A stretch of 64,000 nucleotides of DNA, from NCBI GenBank assembly GCA_017397845.1, contig JAFQHU010000018.1, forward strand, positions 62,001 to 126,000, written 5' to 3'. The notes below the pieces were generated by a model. The model did no database searches. It was not told where the DNA came from and worked only from the letters and a program-made list of their open reading frames with translations. Position 1 is the first letter of the stretch. Each line of letters begins with the position of its first letter. Both the position numbers and the translations under genes were made by a program. The stretch is from Clostridia bacterium. Its GTDB lineage: Bacteria; Bacillota; Clostridia; Oscillospirales; Acutalibacteraceae. Of the stretch, positions 8,642-15,143 are shown one piece after another.

Positions 8642-8670
8642 ATTATATAACTTTAACGTGCTAAAGTCAA
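8642..8670 (-). promoter_or_regulatory. serC promoter with palindromic operator in the spacer
   Basis: Minus strand: -35 TTGACT (8665-8670), 17-base spacer, perfect -10 TATAAT (8642-8647). The spacer and the end of the -35 contain a 16-base element (8651-8666) with CTTTA/TAAAG arms around CACGT. Its core TTTAACGTGCTA matches the his promoter element TTTAACGTGTTA at all but one base. Confidence 0.75.
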
Positions 8671-8710
8671 GAAAATTTCGCACAAATTTTGTCGTTTTTT
8701 ACACATAATT

Positions 8711-8749
8711 AAATTAAAAAGCAAACAAGAGGGCTGTTTTGCCCTCTTG
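8711..8749 (-). terminator. Terminator of the LRR protein gene
   Basis: Minus strand: perfect 9-bp stem (8741-8749 with 8726-8734) followed by TTTGCTTTTTAATTT. Confidence 0.88.
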
Positions 8750-8768
8750 AAGTTGTTTTTATCGGGAA

Positions 8769-9420
8769 TTAATAGTGTGCTACACCGCAGGCGCAGTACT
8801 TATTAATTCCGAAAAGTTTATAAAAAAATCTGAGAATCATCCATATAAATCCTGAGAAGCCGCCCTTGTGGCAATTACAGGTGCAGTTTGCTACTTCTAT
8901 GCTTTCACCGCAGCTGTCACAGTAACCGTCAGTATTATTATCGCTGTGAGATGCTTTGGCAATAGCACTCGTTTTTTCATATCCGCACTCTGTGCAGTAG
9001 GTTACCTTTTCGCCCTTTCTCGTACAGGTAGGCTCTGTTCTCACATATTCACCCTCCATCTTATGGCCGAGAGCAGTTACGGAGCGTGTTTCGTAATGTG
9101 AGCAGTAAACACAGCTTCTTCTGTCGTTACCTGCGTTTGTACAGGTGGGATTATTCTCTCTGTACCAATCACCGTAGCGGTGACCTAATGCTTCGATGTA
9201 ATCGCCAACATAACAGTCGTTACATACACAAATATAAGTTGTATAGCCCTTTTCCTTGCATGTCGGTGCCGTTACTACAGCTGAATAACTATGTCCAAGG
9301 GCATTAATTACCTGCTGTTCTTTTGTAACAAGATTACAGACTGAACATTTTTCCTCTCCGGTTAAACCTGTTTCGGTGCAGGTAGGCTCCACTGCTCCGG
9401 AAATTATCAGATCTTGCATA
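8769..9420. repeat. Coding repeats for CxxC/ALGH modules
   Basis: The 3' part of the LRR gene encodes tandem imperfect modules, each with a Pro-Thr-Cys or Glu-Pro-Thr-Cys entry, two CxxC-type pairs and a closing ALGH or similar. The spacing suggests small zinc- or disulfide-stabilised folds. They are typical of secreted Clostridia proteins, but their function is not established to my knowledge. Confidence 0.6.
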
Positions 9421-11771
9421 TGTACTTTATTACCAACATAATAATATCCGGATACTTTATACCACTGTTCCCGGGTACCGGAATAATGAATTGTTGCAAG
9501 TTTGGGGCATTCCTCGAAATTTTCATAACCTATACTTGTTACGCTGGCAGGAATAATTACATATTCAAGGCTCGTGCAATTATAAAACGCCTGACTTCCG
9601 ATTCCTCTTACTCCCTCGGAAATTGTTACTTTTTTAAGACTTGTACAACTGTAAAATGCATAATAGGGTATATTTGTTACACTGGCAGGAATTGTTATTT
9701 CTGTGAGATTTGTACATCCGTTGAAAGCATTTTCACCTATCGTTGTTACACCGTCAGGGATTGTTATTTCTGTAAGGCTTGTACAACCGAAGAATACACC
9801 TGAACCTATTGATGTTACGCTATCGGGAATTGTTATTTCTGTAAGGCTTGTACATCCGTTGAAAGCATTTCCACCTATCGTTGTTACACTGTCCGGAATT
9901 GTTATACTTATAAGATTTGTACAACCATCAAAGGCATAATTACTTATCTTTGTCATACTGTCCGGAAGAGTTACACTTTTAATACTTGTACATCCTCTGA
10001 ATGCGGTGCCTATACTTGTCACACTGTCAGGAATTATCAGTTCTGTAACAAGGGTATTATTTAAATAAAGATCCGCTCCGTTTGACAGCGGGTTATCTAT
10101 ATAGTAAGTATACTCAATTTCACACCATTTTTCTATATCGGCTATGTATACACTGTCGATGCTTGTGCAATCGTCAAATGCATTTTCACCTATGCTTGTT
10201 ACTCCCGCGCCGATTGTTACGCTTTTGAGACCTGTACATCCGTCAAACACCGAAGCGCCTATACTTGTCACTCCATCACCAATTGTTGCCTTTTCGAGGC
10301 TTGTGCATCCGGAAAATGCATTTTCACGGATTTTAGTTACACTGTCCGGTATAATTATGCTTTCAAGGCTCGTGCAATCAAAAAAAGCATACCTGCCTAT
10401 TGAAGTTACACTATCCGGTATAGTTACAGTTTTAAGGCTTGCACAACCGTGAAATACATAATAAGGTACACTTGTTACACCGTCAGGAATAATCAGATCT
10501 GTAACAAGGGTATCATTCAAATAAAGGTCTGCACCATTTTTAAGAGGGTTAGATCGGTAATTTCCAAAATAAATATTAATCCAACTCTTTATATCAGTTA
10601 TGTATACGCTATCAATGCTTGTACAGCTTAAAAATGCACCGGAACCTATCCTTGTTACTCCCGCACCGATTTTTATGCTTTCAAGACTTGTACAGCCATA
10701 AAACGCACTATCACCTATTGATGTTATGCTGTCAGGGATTATCATACTTTTAAGGCTTGTACATCCGGAAAAGGCATAATATGGTATACTTGTTATACTG
10801 TCAGGAATTGTTACACTCGTAAGGCTTGTGCAATCATCAAACGGCGAATATCCCAAACTTGTCACACTGTCGGGTATTGTTATTTCTTTAAGATTTACGC
10901 AACACCCAAAAGCGCCATCCCCAAAACTTGTTACACTGTCCGGGATAGTATATGATGTTTTTTCATTTCCACCCGGATATTTGATTAATACTGTTTTATC
11001 TTTATTAAACAAAACTCCGTCATCACTGTCCGTGTAATTCATATTATCAGCATCAACTGTTATACTTTTAAGATTAGGACATTCTTTGAACGCAAAATCT
11101 CCTATGTTTGTTACACCGGCAGGAATTGTTATTTCCGTAAGGCTTTTGCAACCGCCGAAAGCACTGCCGCCTATTGTTGTTACACCGGCAGGGATTGTTA
11201 TTTCTGTAAGACTTGTACAATCAAGGAACGCACACGCATCTATCGATGTTACACTGTCGGGAATTGTTATTTCTGTAAGATTTGTGCAGCCGTAAAACAT
11301 GGCATCAATACTCGTTATACCGTCCGGAAGATTTATCCGTGTAATGCTTTCGCAATACTGAAAAGCAGCCTCATCTATGCTTGTTACACTGTCGGGGATT
11401 GTTACATCTGCAAGATTTGTGCAGCCGCAAAAAGCCCGTTCACCAATGTGCGTTATGCTGTCGGGAATCGTTATATCTGTAAGGCTTGTACAATAAATGA
11501 ATACACGATTGCCTATGCTTGTTATCCCGTATTCAATTGTAACTCTTCTGATATCACTTTCATAAAAAGGTGAAATGGTCGTATAATCATAATCATACAT
11601 ATCACCCTCACCGCTGATAATAACCTCACCCGTTTCACTGTTATAGGTATAGGTTACATTTTCACCCAAAGAACCGCTTTCTTCGAGGGCACTTGCCCCA
11701 AAAACTAAGCACATGCTCAGAGCCACCACGGCTATAATGAGCATCAGTCCCTTCTTTAACCCTTTTTTCAT
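8769..11771 (-). CDS. BspA-like leucine-rich repeat surface protein
   Basis: About 1000 residues, exported. The ATG at 11771 has AGGAGG 8-9 bases upstream; an in-frame extension further upstream would run through the promoter. After a signal peptide (about residues 1-28) come more than 20 LRR_5 repeats of about 23 residues, of the form ITIPDSVTSIGxxAFxGCTSLxx, to about residue 770. Then follow at least four modules with CxxC pairs and a closing ALGH, then a tail with CTCNCHKGG, a hydrophobic FFYKLF stretch and CACGVAHY. BspA-like LRR proteins act in adhesion; nothing here shows the ligand. The DNA repeats cause many false antisense reading frames. Expression is probably controlled by the divergent XRE regulator. 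Confidence 0.88.
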   Translation of the reverse strand: MKKGLKKGLMLIIAVVALSMCLVFGASALEESGSLGENVTYTYNSETGEVIISGEGDMYDYDYTTISPFYESDIRRVTIEYGITSIGNRVFIYCTSLTDITIPDSITHIGERAFCGCTNLADVTIPDSVTSIDEAAFQYCESITRINLPDGITSIDAMFYGCTNLTEITIPDSVTSIDACAFLDCTSLTEITIPAGVTTIGGSAFGGCKSLTEITIPAGVTNIGDFAFKECPNLKSITVDADNMNYTDSDDGVLFNKDKTVLIKYPGGNEKTSYTIPDSVTSFGDGAFGCCVNLKEITIPDSVTSLGYSPFDDCTSLTSVTIPDSITSIPYYAFSGCTSLKSMIIPDSITSIGDSAFYGCTSLESIKIGAGVTRIGSGAFLSCTSIDSVYITDIKSWINIYFGNYRSNPLKNGADLYLNDTLVTDLIIPDGVTSVPYYVFHGCASLKTVTIPDSVTSIGRYAFFDCTSLESIIIPDSVTKIRENAFSGCTSLEKATIGDGVTSIGASVFDGCTGLKSVTIGAGVTSIGENAFDDCTSIDSVYIADIEKWCEIEYTYYIDNPLSNGADLYLNNTLVTELIIPDSVTSIGTAFRGCTSIKSVTLPDSMTKISNYAFDGCTNLISITIPDSVTTIGGNAFNGCTSLTEITIPDSVTSIGSGVFFGCTSLTEITIPDGVTTIGENAFNGCTNLTEITIPASVTNIPYYAFYSCTSLKKVTISEGVRGIGSQAFYNCTSLEYVIIPASVTSIGYENFEECPKLATIHYSGTREQWYKVSGYYYVGNKVHMQDLIISGAVEPTCTETGLTGEEKCSVCNLVTKEQQVINALGHSYSAVVTAPTCKEKGYTTYICVCNDCYVGDYIEALGHRYGDWYRENNPTCTNAGNDRRSCVYCSHYETRSVTALGHKMEGEYVRTEPTCTRKGEKVTYCTECGYEKTSAIAKASHSDNNTDGYCDSCGESIEVANCTCNCHKGGFSGFIWMILRFFYKLFGINKYCACGVAHY
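9480..11560. repeat. Tandem LRR_5 coding repeats, about 69 bp units
   Basis: The DNA shows recurring units of about 69 bases (23 codons) with shared words such as 'gttacactgtc', 'attgttattt' and 'aggcttgtac'. Two units are replaced by longer inserts containing LYLNDTLVT or LYLNNTLVT, placed near 10,050 and 10,510, which break the solenoid. Such repeats favour recombination and length variation. Confidence 0.85.
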
Positions 11772-11831
11772 TTGATTTATCCTCCTTGAATAATTCTGAA
11801 TTGCATAAAAGCTTACACAACGGACATGTTT

Positions 11832-11860
11832 ATTATATAACAACCTTAAGTTGTTGTCAA
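11832..11860 (-). promoter_or_regulatory. LRR gene promoter with operator 1
   Basis: Minus strand: perfect -35 TTGACA (11855-11860), 17-base spacer, perfect -10 TATAAT (11832-11837). The spacer holds the inverted repeat ACAAC-N5-GTTGT (11840-11854). A repressor bound here would block RNA polymerase directly. Confidence 0.75.
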
Positions 11861-11877
11861 CAACTAATTTTATTGCT

Positions 11878-11906
11878 TTTACTTAACCACCGTAAGTTGT
11901 TATAAT
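11878..11906 (+). promoter_or_regulatory. XRE gene promoter with operator 2
   Basis: Plus strand: weak -35 TTTACT (11878-11883), 17-base spacer, perfect -10 TATAAT (11901-11906). The spacer contains ACCACCGTAAGTTGT (11886-11900), a variant of operator 1 with one altered half-site. The geometry mirrors the divergent promoter, implying autoregulation. Confidence 0.7.
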
Positions 11907-11925
11907 AATACAGAGGTGATTTGAT

Positions 11926-12258
11926 ATGGTTCAAAGGCTTAAGGAATTACGAAAAAAGAAAAATATCAGCCAACAGCAGTTAGCTGATATAATAGGCGTA
12001 AGTCAGCAGTCCGTAAATAAATATGAAAATCATAATGTAGAGCCCGACATTTCATTACTTATAGAATTGGCGGATTTTTTCGGCACTTCCGTAGATTACC
12101 TTATCGGTCACAGCGATATTAACCGCAAAATTGAGCCTGTCTCACCCTATGACCTTAACACCGACGAAGCCGCCCTCATTGACACCTACCGTAACCTATC
12201 AGCAGAAGAAAAAGAGAGCATACATCTCATAATAAAAAACTACACAGCAAAAAAATAA
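11926..12258 (+). CDS. XRE-family transcriptional regulator
   Basis: A 110-residue Cro/CI-type repressor. The N-terminal 65 residues form the helix-turn-helix domain (RKKKNISQQQLADIIGVSQQ, then SVNKYENHNVEPDISLLIELADFF), followed by a short C-terminal helical region that may mediate dimerisation. GAGGTG lies at good distance from the ATG. It is divergent from the large LRR gene, and each of the two promoters carries a matching 15-bp operator in its spacer. I infer that it represses both itself and the LRR gene. It has no protease-like or ligand-binding domain, so the inducing signal is unknown. Confidence 0.88.
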   Translation: MVQRLKELRKKKNISQQQLADIIGVSQQSVNKYENHNVEPDISLLIELADFFGTSVDYLIGHSDINRKIEPVSPYDLNTDEAALIDTYRNLSAEEKESIHLIIKNYTAKK

Positions 12259-12297
12259 CTCCCTTACACCGTTTTATCAGTGTAAGGGAGCTTCTTG
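12259..12297. terminator. Bidirectional terminator between XRE gene and uraA
   Basis: 11-bp perfect stem (12259-12269 with 12280-12290). Plus-strand tail CTTCTTGTTT; minus-strand tail TTATTTTTTT. It ends the XRE gene and the converging permease gene. Confidence 0.88.
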
Positions 12298-12319
12298 TTT
12301 ATCTTGATTTTAAAGTATT

Positions 12320-13699
12320 TTATGCCTTTTTCTTGCCGAGAATAATGTTAGTAATCACACCGAGAATAAGTGCACAGGCGATGGACGTAATTGTAACATT
12401 ACCGAAAGAGAGCGTAAGACCGCCGATACCTGCGATAAGGATAACGGAAACGGTGAAAAGATTTCTGTTATCTTCGAGCTCCACGTTCTTTATCATCTTA
12501 AGACCCGAAACAGCAATAAATCCGTAAAGGGCCATGCATACGCCTCCCATTACACAGGAGGGAATCGAGTCAACGAAAGCAACGAAGGGCTCAAGGAAAG
12601 AAATAAGGATCGCACCGATGGCTGCGGTAATAATCGTATAAACGGAAGCATTTCTGGTGATTGCCACACAGGCAACGGATTCACCGTAGGTTGTATTGGG
12701 ACAACCGCCGAAGAAGGCACCCACCATAGAACCAACACCGTCACCGAGTAATGTTCTGTGGAGACCGGGCTCCTTAAGAAGGTCCTTTTCGATGATGGAA
12801 GAAATGTTTTTATGGTCAGCGATATGCTCAGCGAAAACAACGAAAGCTACAGGAAGATATGCAGCTGCCAAAGTACCGATATATGAGCCGTCGATTTCCT
12901 TGATACCCTTTAATGCAGTAAGGAAGGTAAATTCGGGAATGGTGAAAAGGCTGATACCGGAGAATACGCTGAAATCAATAAGCTTGATGGCGTCATTTCC
13001 TGTTTTGATACCTATCAAGGTAAGAACAGCGGCAAAGGCATAGCCAGAGAGAATACCGATAATGAAGGGAATAAGCTTTATGGATTTTTTACCGTAGGTA
13101 GCACAAAGCATCGTTACGAGAAGTGTAAACAGACCGCAGGCAACAGCTACTAAAGGATTTGCTGATGAAACCTTGTTTGTAATTTCAACAATCTGTCCGT
13201 CCTGAATAACCTGTGAAACGGCATCAATCATAAATTTACCCTTTTGAAGGTCACCGACAGCGTTACCTGCCAAAGAAAGACCGATGATGGCAACTGTGGG
13301 TCCGATAACCTGTTTGGGCATAAGACGGTCAATCCAATCAACACCCACCAATTTAACAATGAGAGCAAGTGCTACATAAACGAGGCCTGCGAAAACGGCG
13401 CCGATGATAATGCCTGCATAGCCTGCCTGAGCGGAAACGGCACCTGCGAAAGCCGCAGCCATAGAACCGAGGAAAGCAAAGGATGAGCCGAGAAAAACGG
13501 GAGAGGATGCCTTGGTAAAAAGAACATAGGTAAGTGTACCAACACCTGCACCGAAAAGAGCTGCCGAAGGCTGCATACCGTTACCGACAATAATGGGAAC
13601 CACGAGCGTTGCCGCCATAATGGCCAAAAGCTGCTGAACGGCATAAACTATCAGGTTCGGAAATTTTGGTTTGTCTTTGATGTCATAATAAAGTTTCAT
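12320..13699 (-). CDS. uraA: Uracil permease, NCS2 family
   Basis: A 459-residue membrane protein with about 14 hydrophobic segments. It belongs to the nucleobase:cation symporter-2 family and most resembles uracil permeases (UraA/PyrP): the N-terminal LIVYAVQQLLAIMAATLVVP, the motif around FAEHIADHKNISSI carrying the proton- and substrate-linked Glu, and the later GCPNTTYGESVA block. It would import uracil with protons for salvage. It stands alone between two terminators with its own promoter; no pyrR or upp is adjacent. GGAGG precedes the ATG. A xanthine substrate is less likely because the Glu/His segment follows the UraA pattern. Confidence 0.9.
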   Translation of the reverse strand: MKLYYDIKDKPKFPNLIVYAVQQLLAIMAATLVVPIIVGNGMQPSAALFGAGVGTLTYVLFTKASSPVFLGSSFAFLGSMAAAFAGAVSAQAGYAGIIIGAVFAGLVYVALALIVKLVGVDWIDRLMPKQVIGPTVAIIGLSLAGNAVGDLQKGKFMIDAVSQVIQDGQIVEITNKVSSANPLVAVACGLFTLLVTMLCATYGKKSIKLIPFIIGILSGYAFAAVLTLIGIKTGNDAIKLIDFSVFSGISLFTIPEFTFLTALKGIKEIDGSYIGTLAAAYLPVAFVVFAEHIADHKNISSIIEKDLLKEPGLHRTLLGDGVGSMVGAFFGGCPNTTYGESVACVAITRNASVYTIITAAIGAILISFLEPFVAFVDSIPSCVMGGVCMALYGFIAVSGLKMIKNVELEDNRNLFTVSVILIAGIGGLTLSFGNVTITSIACALILGVITNIILGKKKA

Positions 13700-13728
13700 G
13701 TTTTTTCCTCCTTTTTTTCATTACATTT

Positions 13729-13757
13729 ATAGTATCATTTTGTCGAAATTTTGTAAA
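13729..13757 (-). promoter_or_regulatory. uraA promoter
   Basis: Minus strand: -35 TTTACA (13752-13757), 17-base spacer, -10 TACTAT (13729-13734). The leader is about 30 bases, too short for a PyrR attenuator. Confidence 0.5.
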
Positions 13758-13781
13758 TGGTAAAGGTGCATAAAATAGGCA

Positions 13782-13829
13782 TAAAAAAACTTACCCTTTG
13801 ACCAAAATCACTTTCAGGCCAAAGGGTAA
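13782..13829 (-). terminator. Terminator of the MgtC-family gene
   Basis: Minus strand: 10-bp stem TTACCCTTTG/CAAAGGGTAA (13820-13829 with 13791-13800), then GTTTTTTTATG. Confidence 0.85.
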
Positions 13830-13835
13830 AATTCT

Positions 13836-14558
13836 TTAATCAATATATAAATCTCTGATACCGTCCAATGCTCTTATGGCTGAAACGGTCATGTTCAATC
13901 CTTCCTCATCCTTTGGAAAGATAACAGCCTTCATAACTATGGAATCGCTTTTTCGTTTGGTGGATACACTGTCGGCGTAAAGCACCTCCAAAGTGTGCAG
14001 AGAGCCGCCGTAGCGTTTGATTATCTCGCCGATATCCGATGCCTGTCTCGACAGGTTTTCCGCCTCGATGTAAAGGTTTTTTGATGGATTCCCTTTGGCA
14101 ATAAACCTTTTGAGAGTGTTAAGGGTGGCATAAATAAACAGAGTGGTTATGAATGCACCGAGATAATAGCCCGCTCCCACTGCCAAACCTATACATGAAA
14201 CCGCCCATAAAGAAGCAGCCGTGGTAAGACCTTTTACGCTGAAGCCTTCGCGCAAAATGGTACCTGCACCGAGAAAGCCGATACCGCTGATTACCTGTGC
14301 TCCGAGTCTGGTCGGGTCGAAATTGGCAAGACCCTCATACTCGTTAAAAACAAAGCCCGATGTCATCATTACCAAAGTAGAACCAACTGCCACCAATATA
14401 TGCGTTCTGAAGCCGGCGGGACGATGGGAATGTTCTCTTTCATAACCGATCAGTCCGCTGAAAAATACTGTCAGTACCATTTTAATTATGGCATCTACGG
14501 CATAATGCACACTGTCAACAGCATAAAGCTCCGTAAAAAATTCTGCTATCTTATCCAT
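13836..14558 (-). CDS. MgtC/SapB family membrane protein
   Basis: A 240-residue membrane protein. The N-terminal 140 residues hold the MgtC/SapB domain with four or five helices and signature segments GLIGYEREHSHRPAGFRTH and GAQVISGIGFLGAGTIL. The C-terminal 85 residues form a soluble ACT-like domain. In some bacteria MgtC affects F-type ATPase and growth at low magnesium; in Firmicutes the role is less clear, and transport activity is not established. The ATG at 14558 is chosen over a GTG at 14567, which lies within the GAGGTGG ribosome-binding site. The leader contains a terminator-like hairpin, suggesting attenuation. Confidence 0.88.
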   Translation of the reverse strand: MDKIAEFFTELYAVDSVHYAVDAIIKMVLTVFFSGLIGYEREHSHRPAGFRTHILVAVGSTLVMMTSGFVFNEYEGLANFDPTRLGAQVISGIGFLGAGTILREGFSVKGLTTAASLWAVSCIGLAVGAGYYLGAFITTLFIYATLNTLKRFIAKGNPSKNLYIEAENLSRQASDIGEIIKRYGGSLHTLEVLYADSVSTKRKSDSIVMKAVIFPKDEEGLNMTVSAIRALDGIRDLYID

Positions 14559-14574
14559 GTGCACCACCTCACTG

Positions 14575-14655
14575 AAAAAAATTAAAAAGCGAGAGAGTAT
14601 GTTATCTCGCTTGCTATTACTGATTTATTATACCACCTTATGCACAAAAAAGCAA
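14575..14655 (-). promoter_or_regulatory. MgtC gene promoter and leader attenuator hairpin
   Basis: Minus strand: -35 TTGCTT (14650-14655), 17-base spacer, -10 TATAAT (14627-14632), start near 14620. Within the roughly 62-nt leader a perfect 8-bp stem AAGCGAGA/TCTCGCTT (14605-14612 with 14587-14594) is followed by TTTAATTTTTTT, which is a full intrinsic terminator ahead of the start codon. The leader is too short for an M-box. Confidence 0.6.
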
Positions 14656-14678
14656 ATATTTTTTAGAATAAAATTACC

Positions 14679-14707
14679 TTGATTATCTAACCCTTTTAAT
14701 GTATAAT
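14679..14707 (+). promoter_or_regulatory. zapA promoter
   Basis: -35 TTGATT (14679-14684), 17-base spacer, -10 TATAAT (14702-14707). Confidence 0.65.
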
Positions 14708-14750
14708 AGAAAGTGAATAAACATTTTCAGTTATGGAAAGGATGAACAAT

Positions 14751-15140
14751 ATGGCAGTAAACAAAGTTAAACTCACCATCGGCGGTGCCTCCTATTCTAT
14801 TTTAGCCGAGGATGATGTAAAGTATGTGCAGGAGTTGGGAAAAGAGCTCGATATCTCCTTCAATAAAATCATGAAAGCCAACGCAAATATCTCCACCACT
14901 CAGGCTGCAGTACTTCTTGCACTTGATTATGCCGACGAATGCAAAAAAGCAGTGGCAACTGCCGACAGACTCCGTGAACAGATAAAGGATTATCTCGACG
15001 ATGCTTCCGACGCTAAAAGCAAAGCTGATTGGGCAAGACACGAGGCAGAAACAGCAAAAAAGGAAGCCGAAAAGCTCCGCATTGAAAACGGCAGGCTCAA
15101 AGCAGAGCTTGACGCTGTTTTGAACAATGCAGGTAAATAA
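14751..15140 (+). CDS. zapA: Cell division protein ZapA
   Basis: ZapA crosslinks FtsZ filaments at the division ring. The 129-residue protein has the N-terminal beta-strand domain (NKVKLTIGGASYSILAEDD) and a long charged coiled coil rich in Ala, Glu and Lys over the last 60 residues, as expected for the tetramerising stalk. Three in-frame ATGs exist (14733, 14742, 14751); only the last has an AAAGGA site at good spacing. It ends 3 bases before the U32 gene and is co-transcribed with it, an arrangement common in Clostridia. Confidence 0.88.
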   Translation: MAVNKVKLTIGGASYSILAEDDVKYVQELGKELDISFNKIMKANANISTTQAAVLLALDYADECKKAVATADRLREQIKDYLDDASDAKSKADWARHEAETAKKEAEKLRIENGRLKAELDAVLNNAGK

Positions 15141-15143
15141 CAG

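Noticed and set aside
9414..11295. Several plus-strand open frames of 60-130 codons opposite the LRR gene
   Set aside because: They are the antisense of the 69-bp repeats, repeat the same words and lack ribosome-binding sites.
8769..11771. CRISPR array because of regular repeats
   Set aside because: The repeats are coding, imperfect, 69 bases long without unique spacers, and translate to LRR_5 units.
14575..14620. M-box magnesium riboswitch in the MgtC leader
   Set aside because: The leader from the predicted start is about 62 nt, far below the size of an M-box; only a simple terminator hairpin is present.
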